A DNA stretch of 64,000 bases from Cyclaneusma minus (taxonomy: Eukaryota > Ascomycota > Leotiomycetes > Marthamycetales > Marthamycetaceae). Below the pieces are notes generated by a model. The model saw nothing but the letters and a program-made list of their open reading frames with translations. It was not told the origin of the DNA and ran no database searches. Each line of letters begins with the position of its first letter. Within the stretch, counting starts at the first letter, position 1. The position numbers were made by a program, and so were the translations under genes. Location of the stretch: NCBI GenBank assembly GCA_037179335.1, contig JAKZHN010000009.1, forward strand, positions 930,001-994,000, in the 5' to 3' direction. Positions 10,868 to 27,108 of the stretch are shown here, in pieces.

Positions 10868-11453
10868 GATATTGGAACACACTGGAATCACGTGGCTGCT
10901 GCCTGCCCTTTGTGGACTAGGCTCCTTTATAGTAGCCTAGCCCTTTGTAGCTAGAGCTATTAGAAGGAGAGCTCTCCCCAGGAGAGCTCCTTCCTTCTCC
11001 ACATTATATTACGTTACTACCTAGCCCATAGCTGCAACTACATCTTCATACGTGACTCTCGCTACCCCCTGGTTTGCACCAACACCGATCTGTGTTAGCG
11101 AAATTTAGATCCTGATAATAGTGTGGTAGTTGCAACGTCACAATCCTAGACCTTATATAGTAGACTTAGCTCGTAGATTCTCGTAGATACCTTGAATACT
11201 AGTTGTGCTTTTGGCAGAAGGGTAGCATACCTAGGTAGTGCGTTATGCTGCGGCACTCTAGCAAACCAAGCCAGCTAGAAAGGTGGCGGGTTCAATTCCC
11301 GGCCTGGCATTGACAACAGAGGGAAGGAAAGGAGCTCTCCTGGGGAGAGCTCTCCTTCTAATAGCTCTAGCTACAAAGGGCTAGGCTACTATAAAGGAGC
11401 CTAGTCCACAAATGGCAGGCAGCAGCCACGTGATTCCAGTGTGTTCCAATATC
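10868..11453. mobile_element. Non-autonomous TIR element (MITE-like), about 590 bp
   Basis: Two inverted arms of about 130 bp (10868-11000 and 11327-11453) are almost identical, with only one substitution and one indel noticed. They begin TATTGGAACACACTGGAATC on the left, with its reverse complement on the right. A TA dinucleotide at each end suits a Tc1/mariner-type target duplication. Inner arm ends carry GAGAGCTCTCC palindromes. There is no transposase frame, so it would need one in trans. The core contains a tRNA-like 3' half (11240-11311). High arm identity suggests recent insertion or arm homogenisation. A diverged arm lies at 5465-5600. Confidence 0.8.
11213..11311 (+). other. tRNA-like segment inside the TIR element
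   Basis: GCGGGTTCAATTCCCGGC (about 11286-11303) is a good T-arm and Pol III B box, followed by CTGGCA as at a tRNA 3' end. TGGCAGAAGGG at 11213-11223 fits an A box, although the spacing of about 65 bp is long. No full cloverleaf can be drawn, so it is a tRNA-derived relic rather than a tRNA gene. Confidence 0.45.
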
Positions 11454-12082
11454 TACTTACCCAAGGTAACTAGACACATGATCAGTGATTAACACTATCC
11501 TCAGGAACTCACCTAATACATGTAACCAGCTCCCAGATCTCATAAAATCAGCGGACTTTGCTCTCAAAACTTGTTGAATGGGCGACATACGTCCGTTCCG
11601 GCCGATGATACCTAAGAAAGAGCATCCAGGATAGTGAGATACGCTCTTTCGAGAATATTTTTCCTGACAATGGATGTCTTTGCGATTCCATGTATAGAAT
11701 TTGGCAAAGCCAATCAGACTTTTCACCAGCAAGATTCCTTCAACAAGCTAGTAAGTTTGTGAGCTTCCTTGTCTTCCCCTCAAAACTACTTACTGACTCT
11801 ACGACACGAATTTATTCTTCTTGTGATTCCTATTCTCACTGCGTGTTGTATCTGTTGGCCGGCTGGACGTTCTCAGAGCCAGATCGACATCTCAGTCCAA
11901 ATTGCTTCTTCCATTGACGGTGATACAAATGAGGTTCAATGACAGGCTTCCGTGAATTCTGGTCGATTTTGTCTGTGCACACAATGGTGAGTTAAGGCCA
12001 GGTAAACTTAGATCCGCTCTGGCTGTCTAGCTTTAACAGAGTTTTTTTTTTTCCAAGGGGAATGAATAGTCTAGTTACTGTT
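11454..12082. other. Intergenic, nothing recognised
   Basis: Moderately AT-rich, without a convincing coding frame or repeat partner inside this window. A T-run lies near 12043-12052. Confidence 0.35.
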
Positions 12083-12117
12083 GCCAAATGCTAGTATCCG
12101 CTAGGATAGCATTTGGC
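12083..12117. repeat. Short perfect-arm palindrome
   Basis: GCCAAATGCTA...TCC is mirrored by GGA...TAGCATTTGGC around a short centre (CGCTA). The right arm abuts and partly belongs to the duplicated eEF3 fragment. A stem-loop is possible; function unknown. Confidence 0.6.
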
Positions 12118-12215
12118 AAAGGACACGGTCGACGCCATGGGCAACAAGATCGTCGGTTTCCACTCTCCCTGACACTTGTGGGATGTTTGCTGACCCTCTC
12201 CTGGCTCCGAAGAAG
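12111..12215 (+). pseudogene. Inverted stray copy of the eEF3 3' end (exon 5 and flanking introns)
   Basis: Bases 12129-12196 match the reverse complement of about 12927-12993 with only a handful of differences. The shared text covers CGACGCCATGGGCAACAAGA, then GGTTTCCACTCTCCCTGACA and GGATGTTTGCTGACCC. The match includes the 28-nt penultimate exon of eEF3 and its downstream intron. Weaker similarity extends to TTTGGC..AGG upstream and GGCTCC..AAGAAG downstream. The copy lies about 600 bp beyond the eEF3 stop, in opposite orientation, and retains intron sequence. It therefore arose by DNA duplication, not retroposition. Confidence 0.75.
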
Positions 12216-12270
12216 AGGGGAGATCATTGTTATTGGTCTCGGAAAACCGCTGTTTCCCAGTCATCCGGAT

Positions 12271-12490
12271 TAATCCCAATCACTTGGAATATTCCTGACG
12301 ACTTGAGTATTCCTAATTATTCGAAATGATTATAAACATCTGGAATATTCACAGTCACTTTGAATATTCGCAATTACTTCAAATGTTCACAGTAGTTTGA
12401 AGTATTCTCAATTACTTGGAGCATTCACAGTCATATAGAATATTCCCAACCACTTTGAATATTCCCGACCACTTTGGATATCTCTGATCG
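12271..12490. repeat. Degenerate minisatellite, unit about 20 bp, about 11 copies
   Basis: Successive units of the form ACTTTGAATATTCNCAATC (variants ATCTGGAATATTCACAGTC, ACTTGGAGCATTCACAGTC, ACTTTGAATATTCCCGACC) run head to tail. Units diverge by several bases, so the array is old. Non-coding. Confidence 0.8.
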
Positions 12491-12521
12491 TTTGGGAAGG
12501 CTCAATTGAGGTGTCTATGTG

Positions 12522-12621
12522 CTCCTTAGGTCTTCAGGGGTTACGGGTTTGTACTCAGGCTTGTGCATTTCAAGACCTAATCACCTGTGATACAAACCCG
12601 TAACCCTGAAGACCTAAGGAG
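12522..12621. repeat. Fold-back: 31-32 bp arms around a 37-bp spacer
   Basis: Left arm 12522-12553 (CTCCTTAGGTCTTCAGGGGT and onward) and right arm 12591-12621 are exact reverse complements apart from one extra G in the left arm. It would form a long stable hairpin. It could be a minimal fold-back transposon or a cruciform-prone junction; no TSD is evident. Confidence 0.8.
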
Positions 12622-12801
12622 TCTCTTAACAATACAAATCAAACAAATCAGTTTGTGAGGTGAATAGATGTAGCGAACTTCGGAATATTCTTTTGGTTTG
12701 AAGTCTAAGTCTGCTTCTATCTCTGGATTCTATGATCTCTGATTTCCGCTAAACTGCCAGAAACGCCATACACCCACCCACAAAGCCAGAAAGACAACCA
12801 T

Positions 12802-17067
<4,266 letters not shown>

Positions 17068-20000
17068 GTTGAAGGAGAAAGAGAGGAGAGGTCGGGTGGC
17101 GGGGTGGTTGTTTTGGAAGAAATTTCTCAAATATGGTGCGCCCGTGCGCTAAGCCGCCTGTGCTGGCTGGTCTATTGGCGATTTGGCCTATGCCCTCTAA
17201 GTGAAGAAAAGCGGGTCGGCCTCTGTAATCAGCGTCTATCGAGTCGAATGCCCCGCGGACTGATAAAGCGACTGGTGTTCGCTGAGCAGTCCGGTCTATA
17301 TCGGCGCAGGAGTCTATGCGGAAGACGACGGTGCAAAAGGGAAGAAAGTGAGAGAGCGGAGAGAGGCTTGTGGGAAAAGGGGGAGTCAGAGATCGAAGAG
17401 GGGGGCGCTCTTTTTTATGGGAGCAGCGACGGGCGGCAAAAAAGCTTGCGACTGATTTTTTTTCAACACACAGGCAGGGGTTCGAACTACTAGCGCCACA
17501 CACAAGGAGGCCCGACGGGGGACTGTGAAGTGTGCGGCCAATATTAACACGGCGCATATTATAGCACCAGAATCCACGGCGACACGGTAAAATGCAAAAT
17601 AATTTATTTTGGTCTCCTTGGTTTCCCACCTGCTGCAACTGCGCCTGTCTCCGTCCACCCGCACCAAGCCGTCGATGCATCTCTGTGCCCGAGCTGATGA
17701 AGATGCAGATGTCTCGAGACGGAGAGCCAGCTCCAGCCGTCCTCGGAGTGCTTGTCCGCCGTATCGATGGACTCTTGCCAAAGCAATCATCGCGACTCCA
17801 TGAAAGCCCTTTCTACCCAGAAGCTCCGAGCCATGTTTGTTTGCCACTTTTGCCCGCCATCTACTTGACATACCAAGAAAAAAGCCCAAACTCTGGCATC
17901 GACGCACCCGTTGGTTCCCGCCAATCCAGCTCTCCGCCAGGTGGCCCAGGCTTGCTTAGCATCTTCAGCCGTCAGCAAGGTCTGGGGAAAGCTCGCGCCG
18001 CCCGCGCGCACGACTACTACTCCTATCCCGGCTGTTGATGGACGGATATCTTGGTCTCATTCGAGAGTCTCCATGCTCTTGCTATGTCTTTCTCACCAGA
18101 GATCACTCTTTTCCGTCTGCGACAGACCGACTCGGGCAGCAGCCTTGTTCCTTCATACGACACTTCCTTCAACATACTCCAGGCCTCACACTTTTTTTCT
18201 CTTTTCCGAGTCAGGTCGCGGCAGTAGTCAGCGTGGCTGCGGATAGGGCTCATGCAACACCAATGTGCTTCGCCACCCTGTCATCTCTGGCAAATCGCGG
18301 GTGTCGAAACCATAAAGGGCGAAGGGGGCATGCAAGTGCTCGTCTCGACCAATCGACAGTCGATCCTCATTCAGCTGGCCTCACCACACACCAGCCCATG
18401 TTTCCCCAGATTTTTGATCCTCATGTCTTACCGGCTAAAGTATCTTGCTATACCATTCTTGATATGGGGGTACCTCGCGCCGACCGCGAGATTAGTTCAA
18501 GGAACACGGCTGCTCCGTGGCCTACCGAGACGGTCCCAAGGCTTCTTTTTCGACGCTAGAACATTCTCCCGGATCTGAGATCCCAGCGAGCATCTCAACC
18601 CACACACGCTTTGCAGCATGGAAGCATTTTTTCGCTTGCCGAGTCTGGAGCGGAGACCATCTCAAGCAAAAAGAACTCAGACGCAAGAGCACGACCAGCA
18701 GTGATACCAAGCAACAGAATGCGTGGTGAGTATGAGATGCAAGATATCCAGCTGGAATTTTTCAGCGTCCCTACTGAGCACATGGCATGTTCTTGTATTC
18801 GCCCTCTGTCGTGTCTTGCTTCGACCTGAGATCCAATATTACTCAGCGCTACATGTAAGCGTGTGCTTCATACTTTGAGCACAAGCACTTTCGGGATATT
18901 TTTACTTTTCACTTTTCGCTTGAAGGTTGGGGGCGAACATCACCATCAGAGTTGGAGTTGATTCGAGATCGAGTGCAACTCACCGGATGATAAAATTTCG
19001 GCCGCTTTCATCCAGGAGATCACGATCACCATCTGTGCCCATGCCTCTGAAACGAGCGAAAGGTGACCCCGAAAACCCGGACAACAGCATTCCACAAGCT
19101 GAAGATTGTTGCGACGGATAGGCCCCTTTTCTCCATGCGGGCAGCACGCATGCATCGAGAAAAACGCTCCAGCGACGCACGCATTCCGGATGATTGCCAG
19201 AGATCCCGCCGGACCAACCGAGATCAGCTGTGTGTGCCAAAAATATCTGCAGTCCGGAGCCACAATGATCCATCCCGAGGACAAAGTATGAGTGCTGCTC
19301 GCGATGCGTGGAACTGTCAAGTTTCAGAACCCTTCGACGTTGAAGTTGCTGGAGAAAGCCAGTGCTTTACCCCGGATTTCCCCACACAACGCTTGGACGT
19401 ACGATAAGGCACTCCGCATTCCACTTGTCTCTTTAGAGAAGAAAGTGGGTCGTGGCAGGGCCCGGCGCGCTCCCCGATTACTCCCGCGCTACTCAGCCTA
19501 CTGCTGACCCGTGGGTATGGCCAGTAGTGTGATTCGACGCCGCAAGGGCTTTGTGACCTGGATCTCCTGCATGAGATTTGGAGCTGACCAGGTTCTCTTA
19601 TCCGGATAGATAGTGATATGGTTCTCCCGTCTCGATGTTCCAGCAGGGAATGTCAGGGATAGTTCAAAGCACCATTCATGCGAGGACTTGTTCTAGTTCT
19701 CTTCGCCTGGTTACTCTTCAAGCCTTCAGCATCGCAGGTCCTGTGAGGACGACAAAGTATTGAGTGAACCCCCTTACCCCAAACTTCAGATGGCAGGGCG
19801 AGCCCTCGATCAGTGGGTCTCAAATGCTAAATACAGTATTTCTCTGCTTTGACTTACTTCCAGCTCTGAGGGTAATGGCATGAAAGAACTTTCGGCCGCT
19901 GTCTTCTTTCCCCTGGCTGATGCTAGGAACTGACGAGGAACTGACTTCTCTCCTCAGTTCTTCGAAGATGATACATGTACCATATGAAAGCATTGGACAG

Positions 20001-21980
20001 TCTGCTCTCTTTTGTGTGTAGGTGGAACGAGACGAGACACGGTACATGAAGAGAATACATTCTCTTCTCTCGAATATCACCCCCTGGATAGCCCAGAAAC
20101 TTATGAGAAACTGAGAACTGACTACTACGAGTGCGACCAGGCCCAAAACCCTCAAAGTTCCCGTGATATCCGGGGCACAAAGATCCTGATTGTTTTGGGC
20201 CAACATGGTCGTTCGTATGACAAGTGGAATTAGACCACAAACTTCGACGCTGGGTGAGTCAAACGGCTAGATCAAAGAACCCATAGTGAATATGTTATGC
20301 TAATATTGCTAACGAACGACATATGCTGATTTTTGTCTGCTGGTTGACTGACTGCTGAACACCAAATTGACAATAGTGAAGACTCCAAGTAACTTGCTAT
20401 GGCCAAGACACTGATCGGGTTCAAAAAGAAGAAAGGTTCTATGGACTAAGAAGACATTTCGCTGATAACACCAAGACAAATTTGGCTGGCCGAGTTGCAC
20501 TCTGCAAAGCATATACGTACCTTAGCTACAATTGGACTTACACTTGGATTGTGAAGCAAGTCGCGATGCCAGAATACCATTTCGGCGGCAACAAGGCTCC
20601 GCCAGCCCCGATGCATAAGTTCCCATCTTATTCCTCTTGGCCTTCTTCCATTGCGGCTCTCTACAGCCAGCCTTGTTCGTTGCTCGGTTCGGCGATTGTC
20701 TGACAGCTGCCTGGTGCCACTGCCATCGCACATGCAGCTGGCCGCAGAATTGAAACGGTTGAGGGCACATGCAATGACGGCCGGACCAGATGAACGAGGC
20801 AATGCGGGTCGCCGATCTTCTAGAACAGTTTGCCTGATAGGTCGTTTATTGGCAGAAACACCGGCCAGACCTGATAGCTGGAACCAGAGGCAACAAAGCT
20901 CGCTGGCCGTGTTAGTAGTATATGTACGGCAATGAGTCACCGTCGCAGCATCGGCGAGCGCCTTTCAGCAGCATTCGGCGTCTCCATCGGAGAGACCCAT
21001 TATTGGCCACCAACAGAGCCTCGCTTGGCGTGTTCTTGCTTCGAAGATGGTCGCCGCTGCCTGCTGTAGCCTCGCCGGGGCGGCAGCTCAGCGCTTTCTA
21101 TTGGCCGGCCCCGCTGAATAAGCAGCAATAGTTGGAGAGGTTTGGGCCATCGCAATTCGTAGGCCGGTGATGGAGCTGCAGAGACAAGGATTATGAGCTG
21201 TCTTTTGTCAATGGAAGCGCTCGAAAGTCTCTCACCGTTCGTTTTGCATCCTGCGAAGCTGGTCGGCCGTTCAGATATCTGCTTAGCCGCAATCCACATC
21301 TGCCCGCTCGAGCACAAGGCAGCCGGGAGTAACTCTGCGTCACAATAGATAGCACCGCGGACCTTATTTGCTTAAAAGCCTGTCTGCCGCCTCGTTGCTT
21401 CTTCTTCTGTCCTTTGAGCTTGACTTTCCGTCTGACTTCTCTTCTGACGAAACTCTCTGACTTCTTCTCTGCTTCGTCTTGGTCATTGCCTTTCATCATC
21501 CATAGTTGTCAGCCCCGCTCTCCAAGCATCCCCGTTATCTCAGGTGAGGTTACTTGCAAGAGCCCATCAGTTTCACCTTTCCGTTCGCTTCTCTACTACC
21601 GTCCGTGTTTGCCGTGCTTGACTACATGTTGCTTGTCCCCCACCTTCTCCAAGAGCTCGCCAACTGGCATTCACAACCCACTGACAATTCGAACAGAAGG
21701 CCTTGGAGAATCCTCCATCCCTCAAGAGGCCTGCTTTCCCACGAGCCGTCATCGGAAGGTACCTGAATCAAGCTCTGATAACTTCCGACTTGTTCATCAC
21801 GAGCCCAGCATCGATTGGACGACCACGTGAGATTGCCGACGTTGCATGTCGTGGCACTGCCAAGCATCTGCAGTCACACAACACCAGGACCCTATCTCGG
21901 AGGTCAATCTGGATAATCTAGAAGGGAAATCCTGGCTCGATCAGCAGGTCACTTTTGCAGAACCCAGCCAATCTGTCGAG
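17068..21980. other. About 4.9 kb without a recognised gene
   Basis: Holds the eEF3 promoter at the low end and the long CT-rich 5' leader of the AAA+ ATPase gene at the high end (about 21370-21980). The leader has a possible leader intron, GTGAGA at 21827 to CTGCAG near 21872. Between them I see only short overlapping open frames with no family signature. A spliced unknown gene or a long non-coding RNA cannot be excluded. No tRNA was found. Confidence 0.4.
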
Positions 21981-24900
21981 ATGGAGTCAAATCAGGCCGA
22001 CGGCCAGCAGCCGCAAGCAGAGCGTACTGAAGGCACCCCCGCAGCAACTACCACTGAGACAGCTTCTACTACCGCTCAAACCGAATCAAAGCCCCGCCAG
22101 GCGACTGAGAACAAGCAGAAGTCTCCCAAGTCTGCGAAAGCAAAGGTCCAGGCGAAGCATGCCAAGAAGCACGGCAAGGCCAGCAAGAAGAAGGCCAAAG
22201 AAGTCTCCTCTAGCGATGAGTCGGAATCGGACAGCGACTCTAGCGAAGAGGATACGGACGCCACATCAGACTCAAGTAGTGACTCTTCTTCTGAGGATGA
22301 ATCCGAAACCGAGCATGAGAAGAAGAGGAAGCTTAAGCAGAAGAAGAAGGCCAAGCAACGTGCGAAGGACAAGAAGAAGGCAAAGTCGAAGCGCAAGAGC
22401 AAGAGCAAGAAAGATGTATGTGCCCCAAATGGTTTAGTCAGGGATTACGTTTACTAATCGAGTCGAACAGGTGTCTTCGGACTCCGAATCCGAGTCGGAA
22501 GAGGAGGAAGATGCTGACGAGACCGAAGCCGACAAGGATGAAGATGAAGTTGCGGATCAAGACGCTGAGTTGGCTTACTTACTTCGCCTTCGGCAATTAC
22601 AATCAAACCAAGGATGGGCAACTGGTCCTGCAAGCCGTGCTGGACTTGGTCTCAACGACCTTGCCAATGCCAGCACTAGTGTTGCGGCAAGACTTGCAAA
22701 GGCCAAGAAACTCAAGCAGTTGAGTCGTGAATCTGCGGCCTCCAAGAAGGCAAAGAAGGGGAAGAAACCGAAGAAGAAGCGAGCAAGTAAACTCGAGTTT
22801 AAGCGGGTCGACCAGCTGTGGGACAGCACTATCCATAACTACAAGCTTACGGATACCGCTGAAGATGAGGAGTCTTCGGAGTACGACCAGTATCTTTTCA
22901 ATGTCCGCCGCACCTTTGATTGGGAGGGCAAATACAAGGTATGTTGATGGTCAAGAATTGTTATTCAATACTCGCTGATCAGATCGCTAACCCTTCTAAT
23001 TAGACAACTGTCGTCGATATCAAGAGTAAGTTGCTCAAGGAGGCTTTGACGGATGTCATGGACGGCGTGAAGGGAGTCAGTCTGGTCGAAGACACTCCTA
23101 CCATTGATCCAAATATCCTTTTCCTCTACCTGGAAGACCTGCGCAAGAGCATGAATAACCTCAAGGTCAAGATGAAGGGCGGTGAGAAAGTGAAGAGGAA
23201 GGTCAAGAAGAGGAACGAGACCAAGATCAAGCACATTAAAGTGCTCCTGAAGTACCTCGACAAAGACTACGATGAGACCAAGAAGACTCTCTACCCCATG
23301 CTCGAATCAGGTTTGATCACCTTCGACTTGCTGTGGGCGCTCTACAAGCCGAATACCCTAGCTTACACCACAACCTACGGAACCGTTGATGAGCCTCGAG
23401 CATTCAAGATCGAATATGCGGAGAAGGAATACAGCTTCATGAAGGGAGAATGGTACAGCATTGAAGGACGATACCTTGAGTATGATGGCAAGACCTGGGG
23501 TATGGGCAGCATGGACTGTGAAGTCGAGGCATTCAAGGGTGCTCGCAAGATTACATCCTTGTCATGCTATCCCCTGAAGTACCACAAGGATGAGGCAAGC
23601 TTACGACGCCAACTTATTGAGAGGGGCAAGAAGTTTGTCTCTCTCCAAGGTGTGCACTACAAGAGTCATGAGGGTCTCGCATACTACAAGAAGAAGCGCC
23701 AAGTCATCAAGGTCAACATCAATGGTCGTATTATGGTTGATCCAGCCATTCATCGACGGATCCTCCCTAACTACCAGGTCAGCACAGTCAAGCCCAAAGA
23801 TCCAGATGAGATCGAGCGAGAGGAGGACTCCGACTCGGACTGTTGCTGTAGTTGCAGCGAACAGGGATCAGAGGACAACCAAGCTGGTCCTAACTTCGAG
23901 AACATGGAGGAAGAGCGAACCAAGTTGAAAGTTGTGCTGGACGACAAGAAGAAGCCTCATCTTGTCGAGGTTCCTGTCGACGCTGATGGCCAGGAGTTCA
24001 AGAAGGAGAATCTCCAGGAGTTGCCTACTAAGGAAGGTGAAGCTTCTACTGCCAAGGAGGGTGAGGAGAACAAGAAGGAGATTCCGGTCTTTACCGACGA
24101 GGAGTACCTGATTGCCTCTCCCGTTGTACTTGGTTTTGCCTTCGGCGAGAAGATGTGGCTTGAGTTCACCGTTTCAGGGGTCAAGGACATTACCTGGAAC
24201 GAGGGCGCCTACGAGTCCTTGGTCTTGGAAGACAACACCAAGGATATTGTCAAAGCTCTTGTCGAGGCTCACAAGTACAACCCGACGAAGAGTATCGACG
24301 ATGTCATCCAGGGCAAAGGAAAGGGTCTCGTAGCCGTCTTGCACGGCCCACCTGGAACTGGTAAGACCTTGACCGCCGAGGGTATCAGTGAGATGCTCAA
24401 ATGCCCACTCTACTGTGTCAGCGCGGGTGAACTTGGTACCGATCCTCGTACTCTCGAAGCTGAGCTACAGAAGATCCTTGATATTGCGCACGCATGGGGA
24501 GCTATTCTTCTGCTTGATGAAGCAGATGTGTTCTTAGAAAAGCGAACGATTCAGGACATCCACCGCAATGCTCTTGTCAGCATCTTCCTGCGACTACTTG
24601 AGTACTTCCAAGGCATTCTCTTCCTCACCACCAACCGCGTCGAGGTATGTTCCCCCCCCCCCCACCTTCATATGTTCGTTTACTAACATGAATCCCAGAC
24701 CTTCGACGATGCCTTCCAATCCCGTATCCACATCGCTCTCCGCTACGGCGAGCTCTCCCACAAAGCCAAGCAGCGCGTCTTCCGCATGTTCGTCGAGCGC
24801 GTTCGCGTTCTCGAAGGCACCGAAATCTCTCCTTTCAAGGACGAAGACTTCAACACCCTCGCCCGCCACAACCTCAACGGTCGCCAGATCAAGAACACCG

Positions 24901-25046
24901 TCCGCACTGCACAAGCGTTGGCTGTCAACAAGGGCGAGCCACTCAGCATGGAGCACATCAAGAGGGTCTTGGACGTGCTGCTCAGCTTTGACCGAGACTT
25001 GAAGGGCGGACCTGGCTTTGAGGATGCTATGCGAGGATACTTCTAA
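21981..25046 (+). CDS. AAA+ ATPase with acidic/Lys-rich N-terminus (DUF7025-type)
   Basis: Exons 21981-22415, 22471-22938, 23004-24644 and 24699-25046 give 963 aa; all three introns have GTATGT donors and TACTAAC/CTAAT branches. Residues about 1-210 are disordered Ser/Glu and Lys stretches resembling nuclear-protein tails. A conserved globular region follows (FDLLWALYKPN, GMGSMDCEVEAFKGARKI, QGVHYKSHEGLAYYKKKRQV). The AAA module has Walker A GPPGTGKT, Walker B ILLLDEADVFLEKR, sensor FLTTNR and arginine-finger region FQSRIHIALRY, with lid NLNGRQIKNTVRTAQALA. Widespread in filamentous fungi; cellular role unknown to me. A Cys cluster (DCCCSCSEQ) sits in the linker. The upstream in-frame ATG at 21846 probably lies in a leader intron. 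Confidence 0.85.
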
Positions 25047-26623
25047 GAAGTTTGGGAAGTTCGACTGCCACGGGAACGGGCATTTGTGCATACTGTCGCT
25101 ATCAAGTGCGATCCCACTCCACCACTCCACTCCATTTCTTTCTGGCCGGGACTGTTTGCCACAACGGTCTCATGCATGCGTGCACATATCTTCTTCCTGC
25201 TTCCTTCTTCTCTGGGAAATCAGTAATAACGGTGAAACTGTTCATGCCACTGGGGAAAGTGTTTGAGGGGATTCACGAAGCATGGAAAATGACCTTCACG
25301 GCCTTGCCAGATTGTCTTTTAGAAAGAACTTCTTTCTGATCCATGTGTTTGCATTTCTTTCAAGCCAATTTCGTTTCATTTGGCAAATTCATCCTATTTC
25401 GTCACTCCCGTGGCGGCTGGGAGAGCGAATGGATGGGCACAGCGAGGTTGCAAATAGCGTGACATCAATCAATCAATGCGGTGATTTTATGAATCTGTTT
25501 GTGTGTTCCATTTTCCAATCGACGTGTCGCGTGAAATGCGAGAAATATGTGATATGTTGGAGCTCGACCTTGAGCCAATGCATCTACGCGGGACACATCG
25601 TGCACGCGATGTGAGTGCGGCTTGTCGCGTGAAAGTTTTCATTGTTCTGCTAAACTTATCCGCCGCTGGGCACCTACTTTGTCGGGCGTGGCATCTCGTT
25701 ACACCTTTGTTCACGCCGCCGACACCAGTTCGCACGCTTCGTTCATAAACGCCCTCTCAGCGCGTGCACTGGAATGCAGAACTTCCCGACCATATAATTA
25801 ATTTGCCTGCGGTCTTATATGGCGCGATTAGACCACTCGAATTCATTTCATTTTTTGGGGGTCACGAACACGCCAAATATGATTGAGAATCGTCCATTGA
25901 ATTGACAATATTCACGAATTCCAAGTAAGGTAACTGAGACCGATGATCAAGCTCTGTCGACCAATTAATGAATGAATGGTTCATTCAAGAAAACCTGGAA
26001 GGAAAAGGCGGGAATGAAAGCATGAGAAGCAAGAACCGTGTGTTGTGTGTCAAAATCTCCCAACAAATCAAAGCTGCGATCGAAATAAAATCTCGGGCGC
26101 TCGACTTTTGCGTGCGGGAGCTCGCGAATCTGAGAAATAATTCCCGTAGAGTTTGATTTGGTCTCTATGCGCGTGGTGCCTGTGAGAAGAGTGTCGAAAT
26201 ATGCGTAAAGGAAGAAAAGATGTAGCGTGGTGATTCCTGACTTGTAATCGCACCTACGCAGGCATCTGGACGGGTCGTACTTTCTGACAGTGGCCTTATC
26301 AAGTACACCGGGAGGCTCTCGTTGTACGCTTCGATCATCGTGCATGCACTCGACGTAGGCTGCAACGGAGGAGGCTCGATGAAAAATCTGGATCTTTGGG
26401 GAAGGCTGGGGGGGTTTTCTTATAGAGGATTGATAAGAAAAGAAGAAGAAGAAGCTAAGGATTTGATCGGAGAGCCCAAGACTTTCTCCGGAAAGTCAGG
26501 TCGTTCCCGCGAAGCCGGTTCGGTCTCATCCTAGCACTTAATTGTGTGTTATATGGGATCGGCTCGCTCGGGTGCCTTGATCTCAGGACTCACATGCGAG
26601 TTGACCGGAACGTTGTCTCCCAT

Positions 26624-26729
26624 TGCACTGACGGTGCAAGCAGAAGGGGAATGGTATATGTACTGAATAGGTAGGAATGATCAATTCCGTCCTTCGGGAC
26701 CCGGCTGCTTTTGAACCTGCGCTGCACCC
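26624..26729. repeat. Dispersed repeat of about 105 bp, copy 1
   Basis: Starts with the palindrome TGCACTGACGGTGCA and contains CTTCGGGACCCGGCTGCTTT. The same order of blocks recurs at 56578-56679 with scattered differences. Flanks are unrelated, so it is a mobile or SINE/solo-LTR-like fragment rather than a segmental duplication. Family unknown. Confidence 0.75.
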
Positions 26730-27070
26730 ATATCCGGCTTATCAGTCAAGTTTACAACACTACATGCAAATAGAAGAGCTATATTTCACACATTCGCTAT
26801 CCAAGCCCTTGCGCTACTAGCCAGGCCTCATCAAGATTAACCTCGTATTAATTATTGTAAGCTTGAGGTTGCCGGCAGGGCAGGCAGAGACATATGCTCT
26901 ATTGCCCTCAAGAAGGGAGAGTGTCTTTAAGGGAAATGGCGTCTGCGAGGACGGGGAAGGCGGTTTCGCATTACTCCCAGTGGTAGCTCGATTGGGCTTA
27001 GCTTAGCTACGATTTTAACATAGTATTGCTGGATCGCCCTTCCTTGGAAAGAATGGCCCTAAAGTCGGCG

Positions 27071-27108
27071 AAACGTTCACTCAGTCGACGTGCAACAAAT
27101 CTATTTTC
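27071..27108. repeat. Short dispersed repeat, copy 2
   Basis: Shares the core GTCGACGTGCAACAAAT plus TATTTT with 4607-4645. Confidence 0.4.

Noticed and set aside
17470..17500. GGTTCGAACTAC, a possible tRNA B box near the eEF3 promoter
   Set aside because: The palindromic GTTCGAAC core occurs by chance; no A box or cloverleaf at suitable distance.
19820..20206. 128-codon minus frame with one hydrophobic segment
   Set aside because: One isolated hydrophobic run, no signal peptide logic, no splice or family support.
20446..20940. 164-codon frame in the 17-22 kb stretch
   Set aside because: Arg/Ser/Cys-rich random-looking sequence with overlapping frames on both strands.
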